Positions 1 through 8,027 are shown, counted from the stretch's first letter. The stretch: DNA of 11,112 bases from Bacteroidales bacterium (GCA_026987795.1 JALSMF010000362.1:1-11112); one strand, 5' to 3'. Numbers and translations are program-made. The notes: a model not told the origin generated them from the letters alone.

Positions 1-1220
1 GGCTTTTAGCATCAATAAGTGCCTCGGAAGAAGGAGCAAAAGTTTTGCTTATTGAAAAAATGAACAGTGAAGCCCGAAAAATGCTTATTTCCGGTAAAGG
101 CAGATGCAATATTACAAATACAGCATATCAATCCGATTTTTTCAGGAAAATATATCCGAAACCAAAATTTTTAAAACACGCTTTTTCATCTTTTTTTTCA
201 AAAGATATTGTTAAATTGCTGGAAGAAGGCGGGCTGAAAATAAAAGAAGAGCGAGGCGGACGTGTTTTTCCTGAAAGCGATAAAGCAAAAGACGTTGTTG
301 ATACGCTTCTTAAAATTGCTAAAAACAAAAATGTTACTATAGAAAGACACACAAAAGTTATTGATGTTATTACCGAAAATAATATCTGTAAGGGTGTAAG
401 GGTTAAAAATAAAGAAGGTAAAGAACATAATATTTTTTCAGACAGCGTAATTCTTTGCACCGGAGGAAAGTCTTACCCGGCAACCGGTTCAACCGGAGAC
501 GGATATTCTTTGGCAAAAAAACTCGGACATACCGTTAACTTTTTACACCCGGCACTTGTTCCTTTGATTGTTGAAGGTAATATTGCCGAAATGTTGCAAG
601 GCTTAAGCCTGAAAAACATCAAGGCAATTCTTTGGGTTAACGGAAAAAAACATCGGGAGGAATTCGGAGAAATGCTTTTTGCACATTTCGGATTAACAGG
701 TCCCGTTATTCTTACCTTAAGTCGCTTTGCCGTTAAAGCACTTGAAAATCAAAAAAAAGTTGAAATTTCAATAGATTTGAAACCGGCTTTAGATGAACAA
801 AAACTTGACAACAGGCTGCAAAGAGAACTTAATGAAAACGGTAAAAAACAAATTCGTAACGTTATGAAAAACCTGCTGCCGTCTAAATTGATTCCCGTTA
901 TATTACAGCTTGCGGAAACAGACGGGTTCAAAGAATCTAATCAGGTTTCTGCCAAAGAAAGAAAAAAGTTGAGGATATTGCTTAAAGACTTTCGTTTTAA
1001 AATTACGGGACACAGAGGATACAAAGAGGCAATAGTAACGGCAGGCGGTGTGGATTTAAACGAAATTGACGGTAAAACAATGATGTCAAAGATTGTAAAA
1101 AATTTATATTTTGCAGGAGAAATTATTGATGCAGATGCAGAAACTGGCGGATATAATTTTCAAATTGCATTTTCAACGGGATGGCTTGCCGGCAAAAGTG
1201 CCGGAAAAAATTTATCTTGA
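1..1220 (+). CDS. HI0933/BaiN-like family FAD/NAD(P)-binding oxidoreductase, 5'-truncated by window edge
   Basis: The frame is open from base 3 to the TGA at 1218-1220. The visible protein begins LLASISASEEGAKVLLIEK, which is the first helix and second strand of an FAD-binding Rossmann fold. The glycine-rich GGGxxG loop and start codon must lie just upstream, so about 10-15 residues are missing. A TTG at 45 or ATG at 60 is possible as a start but would delete the nucleotide-binding fold. Family signatures seen are SGKGRCNITN near the visible N-terminus, TGGKSYPATGSTGDGY, HPALVPL, FAHFGLTGPVIL, and the C-terminal FAGEIIDADAETGGYNFQ block that closes over FAD. Members of this family (YhiN, HI0933, BaiN) are flavoproteins. 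BaiN was linked to bile-acid reduction, but most members have no proven substrate, so no specific reaction is assigned. The DUF58 gene follows after 30 bp and is probably co-transcribed. Confidence 0.93.
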   Translation, partial: LLASISASEEGAKVLLIEKMNSEARKMLISGKGRCNITNTAYQSDFFRKIYPKPKFLKHAFSSFFSKDIVKLLEEGGLKIKEERGGRVFPESDKAKDVVDTLLKIAKNKNVTIERHTKVIDVITENNICKGVRVKNKEGKEHNIFSDSVILCTGGKSYPATGSTGDGYSLAKKLGHTVNFLHPALVPLIVEGNIAEMLQGLSLKNIKAILWVNGKKHREEFGEMLFAHFGLTGPVILTLSRFAVKALENQKKVEISIDLKPALDEQKLDNRLQRELNENGKKQIRNVMKNLLPSKLIPVILQLAETDGFKESNQVSAKERKKLRILLKDFRFKITGHRGYKEAIVTAGGVDLNEIDGKTMMSKIVKNLYFAGEIIDADAETGGYNFQIAFSTGWLAGKSAGKNLS

Positions 1221-1250
1221 AATATCATTTTTAATAAAAAGACATAATTA

Positions 1251-2588
1251 ATGAAATCTTTTTTCAAATCTCTGTATTTGTCTGACAGGATTTACATTGC
1301 GGCGGCAATAATAATTGTGTTTTTTGTAATCGGTTATTATGTTTCGCTGTTTTATGCTGCAGGAAAAGTGCTTTTGCTTATTCTTGCATCTTTGGTAATT
1401 ATTGATATTTTGCTTCTTTATAACAGCTCTGTTTTTAAAATTAAAGCTAAAAGGCGGCTGCCTGCGAAATTATCGAACGGAGATGATAACAAAATTGATA
1501 TTTACATAAAAAACAACTATAAATTTTCCGTTTATACTGAAATAATCGATGAAATACCGTTTCAGTTTCAAAAAAGAGATTTCCTGATAAAGAAAAAACT
1601 CGGAACCGGAGAGGAGGTAACACTAAATTATATTTTACGTCCCGTAAAAAGAGGAGAATACAGCTTCGGGAATTTAAATATTTATGTTTCCGATTTTATC
1701 GGCATAATAAAAAGACGTTTTATTTTTGACAATAATGCTAAAGTTCCCGTATATCCTTCATTTATACAGATGCAAAAATATGAGATTAAAGCCGTGTCAA
1801 ATAACTTAAGCGATTACGGTATTAAAAAAATACGAAAAATCAGTAATAACAGAGAGTTTGAGCAAATAAAAAGCTATGTCGCAGGAGATGACTTCAGAAC
1901 AGTAAACTGGAAAGCAACGGCAAGGCGGTCGCAGCTTATGGTTAATCAATATCAAGATGAAAAAGCCCAGCGTATTTACAGTATAATTGATATGGGAAGA
2001 ACCATGAAAATGCCTTTTGAAGGAATGTCTCTGCTTGACTATGCCGTAAATGCCGCCTTGGTAATTTCAAATATTGCTTTAAAAAAAGATGACAAAGCAG
2101 GGGTAATAACATTTTCAAAAAGTATTCACAGTATTGTTCCGGCAGACAAGAAAAACAATCAGATAAGTAAAATTTCAGAGGTTCTGTATAAGCAGCAAAC
2201 AAATTATGATGAGGCAAACTTTGAATTGCTTTATACGACCGTTAAACGAAAAATAACACAAAGAAGTTTATTGCTTGTTTACACAAATTTTGAAGGTTTT
2301 GTTTCTTTAGAAAGACAATTAAAATATTTCAAACAATTATCCAAAAACCACCTTGTTGTTGTTATCTTTTTTAAAAATTCGGAACTGAACAAACTTACCG
2401 AGCATAAGGCAAAAACGACTTTAGATATCTATAACAAAGCAATTGCCGAAAAATTTAAATATGAAAAGCAGCTGATAGTAAAAGAATTAAAGAAAAACGG
2501 TGTTTTTTCTGTTCTAACCGAACCGCAAAATCTTACGGTTGAAACTATTAATAAATATTTAGAAATGAAAGCAACAGGCTTATTTTGA
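1251..2588 (+). CDS. DUF58 domain-containing membrane protein with vWA-like C-terminal half
   Basis: The protein has 445 residues. Two hydrophobic segments (about residues 14-34 and 36-57) anchor it in the inner membrane. A beta-rich region follows (about 65-175), and then the DUF58 signature, which reads SYVAGDDFRTVNWKATARR at residues 208-226. After it comes a von Willebrand A-like fold starting YSIIDMGRTM (243-252). The metal-binding DxSxS motif of true vWA domains is degenerate here (DMGRT), as is often seen in DUF58 proteins. The family is commonly encoded beside a MoxR-type AAA ATPase and is thought to act in envelope or complex assembly, but its biochemical role is unproven. No MoxR gene adjoins it here: upstream is an HI0933-type flavoprotein gene and downstream a terminator. 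The ATG at 1251 fits the A/T-rich leader and the position of the first membrane segment. A role with the upstream flavoprotein is only suggested by spacing. Confidence 0.9.
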   Translation: MKSFFKSLYLSDRIYIAAAIIIVFFVIGYYVSLFYAAGKVLLLILASLVIIDILLLYNSSVFKIKAKRRLPAKLSNGDDNKIDIYIKNNYKFSVYTEIIDEIPFQFQKRDFLIKKKLGTGEEVTLNYILRPVKRGEYSFGNLNIYVSDFIGIIKRRFIFDNNAKVPVYPSFIQMQKYEIKAVSNNLSDYGIKKIRKISNNREFEQIKSYVAGDDFRTVNWKATARRSQLMVNQYQDEKAQRIYSIIDMGRTMKMPFEGMSLLDYAVNAALVISNIALKKDDKAGVITFSKSIHSIVPADKKNNQISKISEVLYKQQTNYDEANFELLYTTVKRKITQRSLLLVYTNFEGFVSLERQLKYFKQLSKNHLVVVIFFKNSELNKLTEHKAKTTLDIYNKAIAEKFKYEKQLIVKELKKNGVFSVLTEPQNLTVETINKYLEMKATGLF

Positions 2589-2616
2589 TTTATCAGACAC
2601 AGCAAAGCAGATATTA

Positions 2617-2645
2617 AAACAGCCGGGCAAATTGCTCGGCTGTTT
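2617..2645. terminator. Bidirectional Rho-independent terminator between convergent genes
   Basis: A perfect 9-bp stem AAACAGCCG/CGGCTGTTT (2617-2625 with 2637-2645) is extended by G-T, G-C, C-G and A-T pairs into a short loop. On the plus strand it is followed by TTTGTTCTTTT, and on the minus strand by TTTTAATAT. It lies 28 bp after the DUF58 stop and 21 bp after the dcp stop on the other strand, so it can serve both genes. This is read directly from the sequence; function is inferred from position and shape. Confidence 0.85.
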
Positions 2646-2666
2646 GTTCTTTTAAAAGTATGCTTT

Positions 2667-4787
2667 TTATTCCGTAAAGCCTTTTCTTTTCAGCAGGGCT
2701 TCGGGAGAAGGACTTTCACCCCTGAATTTTTTATACAATTCTTGCGGATCTTCGGTTCCTCCTTTTGATAATATGTATTTTCTGTAAGAGGCGGCAACAT
2801 CTTTATTAAAAATATCTCCGGTTTCTTTAAATGCCTGAAATGCATCTGCATCTAAAACTGCAGCCCATTGATACGCATAATATCCGGCAGAATATCCGCC
2901 GCTGAAAATATGAGCAAAATTAGTGCTTCTGTATCTGAAAACAATTTCGGGAATAAGACCGATTTTTTCCGCAACGTCATTTTCAAATTTATTGACATCT
3001 AAGTTTTCTTGTTTTTCTTTTATTGTGTGCCAATACATATCCAAAAGTGCAGCTGCCGTATATTCGGTCGTAATAAATCCCTGATTGAAATATCTGCTGT
3101 TTTGCATTTTTTCTATTAACTCATCGGGTATAACTTCTCCTGTTTCATAATGTTTTGCATATAGTTTAAGCATTTCAGGTTCCGATGCCCAATTTTCCAT
3201 AATTTGAGAGGGCAGTTCAACAAAATCTCTTGCTACGGCAGTTCCGGACAATTTATTATATGTGCATTCGGAAAGAAGACCGTGCAGTGCATGTCCGAAT
3301 TCGTGAAACATAGTTTCTACCTCTTCAAAACTTAACAGAGCCGGTTTGTCTCCGGAAGGTTTTGTGAAGTTTGTAACGTTCATTATAACCGGCTTAACAT
3401 CTTTTCCTTTTCTGTGCGATTGTTTTGTGAAACTTGTCATCCAGGCTCCGCCTCTTTTGCTTTCTCTCGGAAAAAAGTCAAGATAATAAATTCCTATATG
3501 GCTGCCGTCGGCATCTTTTACTTCGTAAACAATAACATCTTTGTGGTAAACGGGGACATTATCCAATTGAGTAAAAGTTATTCCGAATAGTTTATTTGCA
3601 AGCAAAAACATACCGTCTCTTACATTTTCAAGTTTAAAATACGGTCTTAATGCTTCATCGTTTAAATCATAACGTTCTTTTCTTATTTTTTCTGAATAAT
3701 ACCACCAGTCCCACGGTTTTGCCTTAAAATCGTTTCCCTCTTTATCAATCATTGCCTGAATGTCAGACACTTCCTGCTTTGCAGCTTTTAAGCCCGGTTC
3801 CCAGATTTTATACATTAAATCAAAAACATTTTCGGGAGTTTTTGCCATGTTTTTATCTAAAATAAAGTCGGCATGAGTTTCAAAACCAAGCATATTTGCT
3901 TTTTCTAAGCGAAGATTAACAATTTGCTTTATAATTTCCTTATTATCGTTTTCGTTATTATTATCTCCTCTGTTAACATATGCTTTTAACATTTTCTCCC
4001 TTAAATCTCGTTTTTCGGAATAAGTCAAAAAAGGTATTAAACTCGGTTTTTGCAGGGTGAAAACCCATTTGTCTTTATACCCTTTTGCTTCGGCTGTTTC
4101 TTTTGCCTGATAAATGACAGACTCGGGTAATCCTGCCAAATCATCTTTATTTTCAATTACAAGTTCAAAAGCATTGTTTTCATTCAGTAAATTCTCCCCG
4201 AATTTTAATGTCAGCATTGAGAGTTTTTTATTTATTTCCCTGAAACGTTCTTTTTGTTCGGGTTTTAAATTTGCACCGCCTCTTACAAAGTTTTCGTATA
4301 CTTTTTTCAGAAGCATTCTTTGTTCTGTATTCAAGTTTAACTCGTCTTTCTTTTCGTATACTTTTTTAACACGCTCAAATAACTTCTCGTTTAAGGCAAT
4401 GTCGTCTTTGTGCTGAGACAGCATCGGAGAAATTTCTTTTGCAATTTGGTTAATACTGTCATTAGTATCGGCACTTTTAAGATTTTCAAAAATGTTCTGA
4501 ACTCTGTCAAGTAACTCTCCGCTGTTATCTAAAGCTGTTAATGTGTTTTCAAAAGTCGGCTCTTCCGTATTATTTACAATAGCATCAATCTCTTCTTTTT
4601 GAATTTTTATCGCTTCTTTAAATGCCGGTAAATAATGCTTGTTTTTAATTTTTGAAAACGGAGGAACTTCAAAGGGCGTATCAAATTTTTCTGCCAATAA
4701 CGGGTTGTTTTCCACGGTTTTGTCTTTTTGATTGCAAGCGGTTGTAAAAATGACCGCAAATACAAAATAAAAAATAAGTTTTTTCAT
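2667..4787 (-). CDS. dcp: M3 family zinc metallopeptidase, peptidyl-dipeptidase Dcp type, lipoprotein
   Basis: The protein has 706 residues, about the usual 680 for Dcp plus a leader. Zinc site: H495-E-F-G-H499 gives two histidine ligands and the catalytic Glu496. Glu524 in RDFVELPSQ, 29 residues after the first His, is at the spacing of the third ligand in thimet-type peptidases. The motifs TMFHEFGHALHGLL, LSGTAVARDFVE and GYSAGYYAYQW (from about 631) match Dcp better than oligopeptidase A, which has GLHH and a different loop. Dcp removes C-terminal dipeptides from short peptides. The N-terminus (MKKLIFYFVFAVIFTTAC) is a lipoprotein signal with lipidated Cys18, although Thr at -3 is a relaxed lipobox. 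The following NQKDK resembles the charged lipoprotein export signals of Bacteroidota, so surface display is possible but unproven. It is convergent with the DUF58 gene and probably transcribed from its own promoter in 4788-4895, where I found no convincing TTG/TAnnTTTG pair. A likely role is peptide nutrition or turnover of signal-peptide fragments. Confidence 0.94.
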   Translation of the reverse strand: MKKLIFYFVFAVIFTTACNQKDKTVENNPLLAEKFDTPFEVPPFSKIKNKHYLPAFKEAIKIQKEEIDAIVNNTEEPTFENTLTALDNSGELLDRVQNIFENLKSADTNDSINQIAKEISPMLSQHKDDIALNEKLFERVKKVYEKKDELNLNTEQRMLLKKVYENFVRGGANLKPEQKERFREINKKLSMLTLKFGENLLNENNAFELVIENKDDLAGLPESVIYQAKETAEAKGYKDKWVFTLQKPSLIPFLTYSEKRDLREKMLKAYVNRGDNNNENDNKEIIKQIVNLRLEKANMLGFETHADFILDKNMAKTPENVFDLMYKIWEPGLKAAKQEVSDIQAMIDKEGNDFKAKPWDWWYYSEKIRKERYDLNDEALRPYFKLENVRDGMFLLANKLFGITFTQLDNVPVYHKDVIVYEVKDADGSHIGIYYLDFFPRESKRGGAWMTSFTKQSHRKGKDVKPVIMNVTNFTKPSGDKPALLSFEEVETMFHEFGHALHGLLSECTYNKLSGTAVARDFVELPSQIMENWASEPEMLKLYAKHYETGEVIPDELIEKMQNSRYFNQGFITTEYTAAALLDMYWHTIKEKQENLDVNKFENDVAEKIGLIPEIVFRYRSTNFAHIFSGGYSAGYYAYQWAAVLDADAFQAFKETGDIFNKDVAASYRKYILSKGGTEDPQELYKKFRGESPSPEALLKRKGFTE

Positions 4788-4895
4788 ATTAAATTAAATT
4801 TAACACTGTTTACAAAATCCAAATTTGCAAAATATTTTCTCTTCCGGGAAATTTTTCGGATAAAATACAATTACCGTATTACATACTTACGATAA

Positions 4896-4934
4896 AAGGT
4901 TGAAAAAAAAGAGAAATCTTTCTTTTTCAACCTT
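4896..4934 (-). terminator. Hairpin, probable terminator of the Omp28-ended operon
   Basis: A perfect 12-bp stem (4896-4907 with 4923-4934, AAGGTTGAAAAA/TTTTTCAACCTT) continues after one bulged C as a 5-bp inner stem closed by a GAAA loop (4908-4921). Read on the minus strand it starts 18 nt after the stop of the Omp28-type gene and ends in CCTTTTATCG. The T-tract is short and the stem AT-rich, so it may be a weak terminator or an RNA 3'-end stabiliser. It lies in the 165-bp gap before dcp, which supports dcp being a separate unit. Confidence 0.6.
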
Positions 4935-4952
4935 ATGTTCCGAAATTAAAAA

Positions 4953-5795
4953 TCAGTTTGAAATTTTAACAGGTTCAGATTCTGCCTGTATAATTTCTCC
5001 GTCGGTATTTTTACTTAAAAAAGCTATAAGTTCAAGCTGCTTTATATTCCAGTTTTTGTCAATTTTAAATGTAAAAGTCTTTTCGAATATATCATTTTTT
5101 TCGGCGGAGTTTAAAATTTTTTCACCGAATGCTCCGTTTAAGCCCTTTCTTAACATATGCCTGTGAACATAACCCTCAACATAGTCAGAACCGTCTTGTT
5201 GCGGAGCAATGATACTGTCCTCCGTAACGTACAAACCCAGATTTATACTTTCTTCAATGTTATTTAAAAACTCAACGGTTATATTTGCCGTAACAGAGCT
5301 GTCGTTATTGTTATAATTTGATTCTATTACAATATTTGCGTCAGGAGTTTTGCTGTATAAAACATCAACTGCAGACAGCCAAATATCTCTTCCGAGAACC
5401 AAACTTCCGTTAAATTCTTTTCTGTTTACCAGTCCTCCCGGGAGCCCTTGGTTTGAAACGCCGTAAAATTCGTCTAATGTATTTCCGGTTTCTGTTCTAA
5501 AATCTTCGGGAAAATCCGGTTCGTGAGGAGCAGCAAAAAAGCTTACGTGAACAGCAACAGGTATGATATGGTCGCAATAGTCATCGTGAATTTCATTAAG
5601 AATACGTGCTGCATCAGGACAGTTGGGGCAGCGATGTCCGGTATAGTCTTCAACAAGTATTTTTCTAATCGGTATCGGTTGTGTTTCATCGCCGCAAGTT
5701 CCGGTTTCTCTGTCTTTAAGCGGGTTGTTTATTTGGTTACATGCGAAAAGAAATAAGAAGAAAACGGTATATAAAGATGTTTTCAGAAAGTTCAT
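4953..5795 (-). CDS. Omp28-related outer-membrane lipoprotein with thioredoxin-like CPNC motif
   Basis: The protein has 280 residues. The leader MNFLKTSLYTVFFLFLFAC is a lipoprotein signal with lipidated Cys19. The core begins ILVEDYTGHRCPNCPDAARIL (from residue 46), the hallmark of the Omp28 family: a thioredoxin-like strand and helix with a CPNC pair (Cys56, Cys59). GLPGG around Pro119 sits where thioredoxin folds have a cis-proline. Cys34 and Cys74 are additional, possibly structural. The C-terminal part (about 150-280) is beta-rich, consistent with the all-beta domain attached in this family. Omp28 was first named in Porphyromonas gingivalis as a surface protein of uncertain role. The CxxC pair suggests thiol or metal chemistry, but activity is inferred. 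It is last in the operon, 13 bp after the barrel gene, and a hairpin follows 18 nt after the stop. Outer-membrane anchoring is expected from the family; surface versus periplasmic orientation is unknown. Confidence 0.88.
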   Translation of the reverse strand: MNFLKTSLYTVFFLFLFACNQINNPLKDRETGTCGDETQPIPIRKILVEDYTGHRCPNCPDAARILNEIHDDYCDHIIPVAVHVSFFAAPHEPDFPEDFRTETGNTLDEFYGVSNQGLPGGLVNRKEFNGSLVLGRDIWLSAVDVLYSKTPDANIVIESNYNNNDSSVTANITVEFLNNIEESINLGLYVTEDSIIAPQQDGSDYVEGYVHRHMLRKGLNGAFGEKILNSAEKNDIFEKTFTFKIDKNWNIKQLELIAFLSKNTDGEIIQAESEPVKISN

Positions 5796-5808
5796 TTTAT
5801 AAATAATA

Positions 5809-7470
5809 TTAAAAAGTTGAAGTTATTGTCAGTGAGAAGCCGTTTGATGCCGGGACTGTTCTGCAAACCCCGCCTACACATGTTACACCTTCTCGTTGTT
5901 TTCCGTAATTAATCTGTATTCTGTTTGCTCCTTTAGTATAGCCTCCCGAAATAATAAAATAATGAACGCGGCGGTTGATGTCCGGATTCCCGTAGTTATA
6001 TTGATCGGATATTGCAAAAAACCAATGCGGAGATGAGGTATATTCAAGCGTTGTCATATACCAGTCACCGTAATCCTGTTTTTTGCCGGAGGGTTCTCTT
6101 CCTGTTATCAAAATTTCATTTTCGACACGCAACGCATTTTTTGAGTTAAATTTATAGGTGAAATCTAAAATTCCTATATCGGCATGAATCATTCCGTACT
6201 TTCCTTGTATGACGAGTTTGTTATAATCTTCATACATATAAACTGCACGGATTTTTAATTTTTTACTCACTTTTTTATGAATCTCTATATTAAAATCTCT
6301 GAAAAAAAGTTCTTTTCCTATTGCAAAAAAATTTGAAGTATAACCGTTAAGGTTCGGAATTTCGTCATTCGGGTTTACGATTATTTCTGTTTTTTGAATT
6401 GAATTTACTTGTGAATAATTAACACTTACATTCATTCCGTATTTACCTCCGAGCTTGCTTTTTCTTTTAAAATTACAGAAAAACTCAATGTTTGCTCCTA
6501 TTTGTCCGTTTGGTTGCGTTGCAAAAGGATACATTGCTCCGAAAGCATATGTGTGCGTTTTTGTAATTGCCGGCAAATAATTAATATTAAGGTCGTTTAT
6601 TGTTGCTGCTCTGTCGGAGCGGAAGCTCATATTATCCAATCTTAACATACTGAACAAAATTCCTATCCCTTTTTTAGACCAAGAACCGTTTATCAAAAGA
6701 GCATTTCCGTCTTTAAATATATTTCCGTTATCGGAAGAAGGGTCATTAATTTTATATGCGTATTCGGAAGAAAGAATAAAAGCGTTTCTTGACAGGTTGA
6801 ATCGTCCGGAAAAAGCCCCTACATTTTCGGGAAAATTATATACGGGGTCAAAGTTTTTTTGGAACTTACTTACAAAACTTCCGCCGATGATTATTCGGGT
6901 TTTTGCATCGGTTAATTTTTTAAATGTTTCGTTCAGGGAAATTTCACCGTCAAAACCTCTTACAATTCCGGGTCCGTAATCCCAATACAATTTTTGCTTT
7001 CCGATTAAGCCCGTAAGCCTGACTCCTTTAACAGGAATGTACTTTAGCCTAATTCCGTCAAGAGAGTTGTCAATTCCGAGAGTTTTGTCTTCATATGTTC
7101 TGAGAATAAGCCCGTTGCCGAATTGCTCGTAATAATTTCCGACCGCAATTTCAAAGTCATCGGAAACGTATGAAACATAGCGATTTGCAATGCCTTGTCC
7201 GTTATATCTTTGGTCATATCCGAGCAGTGTATTTAAATATGCTTCATAACGAAGTCCGGCAGAAAAATTGCCTTTTGTATATGTGAAGTTTGCATATGTA
7301 TTCACTCGCATAATTTCATCAACCGATTCGGCTTCTATAAGAGAGTCGGCAGAGTATGTCTGTGCGTTTAATTCAAAATTGCCGTGAAATTCCCCGTAAT
7401 CTTTTTGGTTTTCCTGAGAAAGAACAAACAGCGGAAAAAACAGTAACACGGTTAATATAAATTTATTCAT
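5809..7470 (-). CDS. DUF6029-type outer-membrane beta-barrel protein
   Basis: The ATG at 7470 is the chosen start (553 aa); the TTG nine bases upstream is less likely because the ATG gives a clean signal peptide, MNKFILTVLLFFPLFVLS, cleaved before QENQ. The mature protein is rich in alternating beta strands ending in aromatic residues, and finishes GFSLTITSTF, a C-terminal strand with terminal Phe as recognised by the BAM complex. Motifs such as RYEAYLNTLLGY, RYVSYVSDDFEIAVGNYYEQFGNGL (split by natural strands) and LDGIRLKYIPVKGVRL resemble the Bacteroidota DUF6029 family, whose function is unknown. Cys531 and Cys536 (GVTCVGGVCRTVP) lie in what is probably the last extracellular loop before the final strand. 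The gene sits between tlpA-like and omp28-like genes, 13 bp from the latter. A hairpin-T-tract stands just upstream of its start. It could be a channel or surface scaffold for the redox partners beside it; this is inference. Confidence 0.85.
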   Translation of the reverse strand: MNKFILTVLLFFPLFVLSQENQKDYGEFHGNFELNAQTYSADSLIEAESVDEIMRVNTYANFTYTKGNFSAGLRYEAYLNTLLGYDQRYNGQGIANRYVSYVSDDFEIAVGNYYEQFGNGLILRTYEDKTLGIDNSLDGIRLKYIPVKGVRLTGLIGKQKLYWDYGPGIVRGFDGEISLNETFKKLTDAKTRIIIGGSFVSKFQKNFDPVYNFPENVGAFSGRFNLSRNAFILSSEYAYKINDPSSDNGNIFKDGNALLINGSWSKKGIGILFSMLRLDNMSFRSDRAATINDLNINYLPAITKTHTYAFGAMYPFATQPNGQIGANIEFFCNFKRKSKLGGKYGMNVSVNYSQVNSIQKTEIIVNPNDEIPNLNGYTSNFFAIGKELFFRDFNIEIHKKVSKKLKIRAVYMYEDYNKLVIQGKYGMIHADIGILDFTYKFNSKNALRVENEILITGREPSGKKQDYGDWYMTTLEYTSSPHWFFAISDQYNYGNPDINRRVHYFIISGGYTKGANRIQINYGKQREGVTCVGGVCRTVPASNGFSLTITSTF

Positions 7471-7481
7471 ATAAATCAATT

Positions 7482-7502
7482 AAAAAGCCGGAATGTCCGG
7501 CT
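7482..7502 (-). terminator. Intra-operon hairpin with T-tract before the barrel gene
   Basis: AGCCGGA (7486-7492) and TCCGGCT (7496-7502) form a perfect 7-bp GC-rich stem with a 3-nt loop. On the minus strand the stem is followed directly by TTTTT, a textbook intrinsic terminator. It starts 5 nt after the stop of the TlpA-like gene and ends about 11 nt before the ATG of the DUF6029-type gene. There is no room for a conventional promoter between terminator and start, so read-through or a promoter inside the TlpA-like gene must supply the barrel transcript. Confidence 0.75.
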
Positions 7503-7507
7503 GTCTG

Positions 7508-8020
7508 TTAATCTTCTTTTTCAGGTGTTATCTCTTTTAATATTTTGTATATTTCGTCTTCATCTCCCGGAGAATATGAGTTGTGTTGCCATATTACTTC
7601 TCCGTTTTCATTTAAAATGAAAGAGTGGGGAACGTTAATAACGTTCATTGCTCTTTTAAAATCACTGTTGGGGTCGAGCAGAACTTCGAAATCCCATGCA
7701 CGACCGTTTACAAAAGGTGCTACGCGATTCATGCTTTTTACATCGTCTATTGATACGGCATATACCTTTAGTCCGAATTCGTCCTGCCAGTCTTCGTAAT
7801 TTTCGTCAACGGCAATTAATTCTTTTATACACGGTTTGCACCATGTTGCCCAAAAACTGAGAAAAACAGGACCTTCCGGGTTTTTAATATCGGAAGTATT
7901 GAAAGTCTCTCCCGTTAATGTTTTTATGTCAATTGACGGGAGTTCTGATTTTTTTTCATTTTGAGAAAAAACAATGTTTCCGTATAAACTTAATACTATC
8001 AGAATTATAATTACTCTCAT
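7508..8020 (-). CDS. TlpA/ResA-like periplasmic thioredoxin-family protein
   Basis: The protein has 170 residues. A short signal peptide (MRVIIILIVLSLYGNIVFS, cleaved before QNEKK) has no lipobox and no membrane anchor after it, so a soluble periplasmic protein is expected. The redox motif is FWATWCKPC with Cys61 and Cys64; cis-Pro131 lies in INVPHSFIL. The order of strands around these, including LKVYAVSIDD and FEVLLDPNSDFKRAMNV, is that of the TlpA/ResA/redoxin subfamily. Such proteins usually reduce disulfides in secreted or haem-related proteins and take electrons from a membrane thiol carrier (CcdA/DsbD type), which is not encoded here. The ATG at 8020 overlaps no gene; the upstream T9SS gene ends 7 bp before it, so co-transcription is very likely. 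Its place among four other secreted cysteine-pair proteins suggests that these are its partners, but that is inference. Confidence 0.93.
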   Translation of the reverse strand: MRVIIILIVLSLYGNIVFSQNEKKSELPSIDIKTLTGETFNTSDIKNPEGPVFLSFWATWCKPCIKELIAVDENYEDWQDEFGLKVYAVSIDDVKSMNRVAPFVNGRAWDFEVLLDPNSDFKRAMNVINVPHSFILNENGEVIWQHNSYSPGDEDEIYKILKEITPEKED

Positions 8021-8027
8021 AATTTTT

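Noticed and set aside
45..60. TTG at 45 or ATG at 60 as the true start of the flavoprotein.
   Set aside because: The frame stays open to base 3 and the upstream residues continue the FAD-binding fold, so the gene is cut by the window edge.
4291..4367. A 17-nt direct repeat (TTTTCGTATACTTTTTT) at 4291-4307 and 4351-4367, exactly 60 nt apart.
   Set aside because: It lies inside dcp and encodes KKVYE twice, 20 residues apart, in a helical region; local coding similarity explains it and no mobile or regulatory feature is attached.
4848..4863. Near-palindrome CCGGGAAATTTTTCGG upstream of dcp as an operator.
   Set aside because: It has only three strong outer pairs plus wobbles and A/T matches; in AT-rich DNA this is weak, and no known regulator motif is recognised.
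4114..5166. Open frames on the plus strand opposite dcp and the Omp28-type gene (for example 4114-4416 and 4900-5166).
   Set aside because: They are Ser/Phe-rich antisense shadows of well-supported minus-strand genes, with no recognisable domain or leader.
7471..7479. A TTG start nine bases upstream of the barrel gene's ATG, giving three extra residues.
   Set aside because: The extra residues add nothing to the signal peptide, and the ATG at 7470 has the normal A/T-rich leader; TTG starts are uncommon here.
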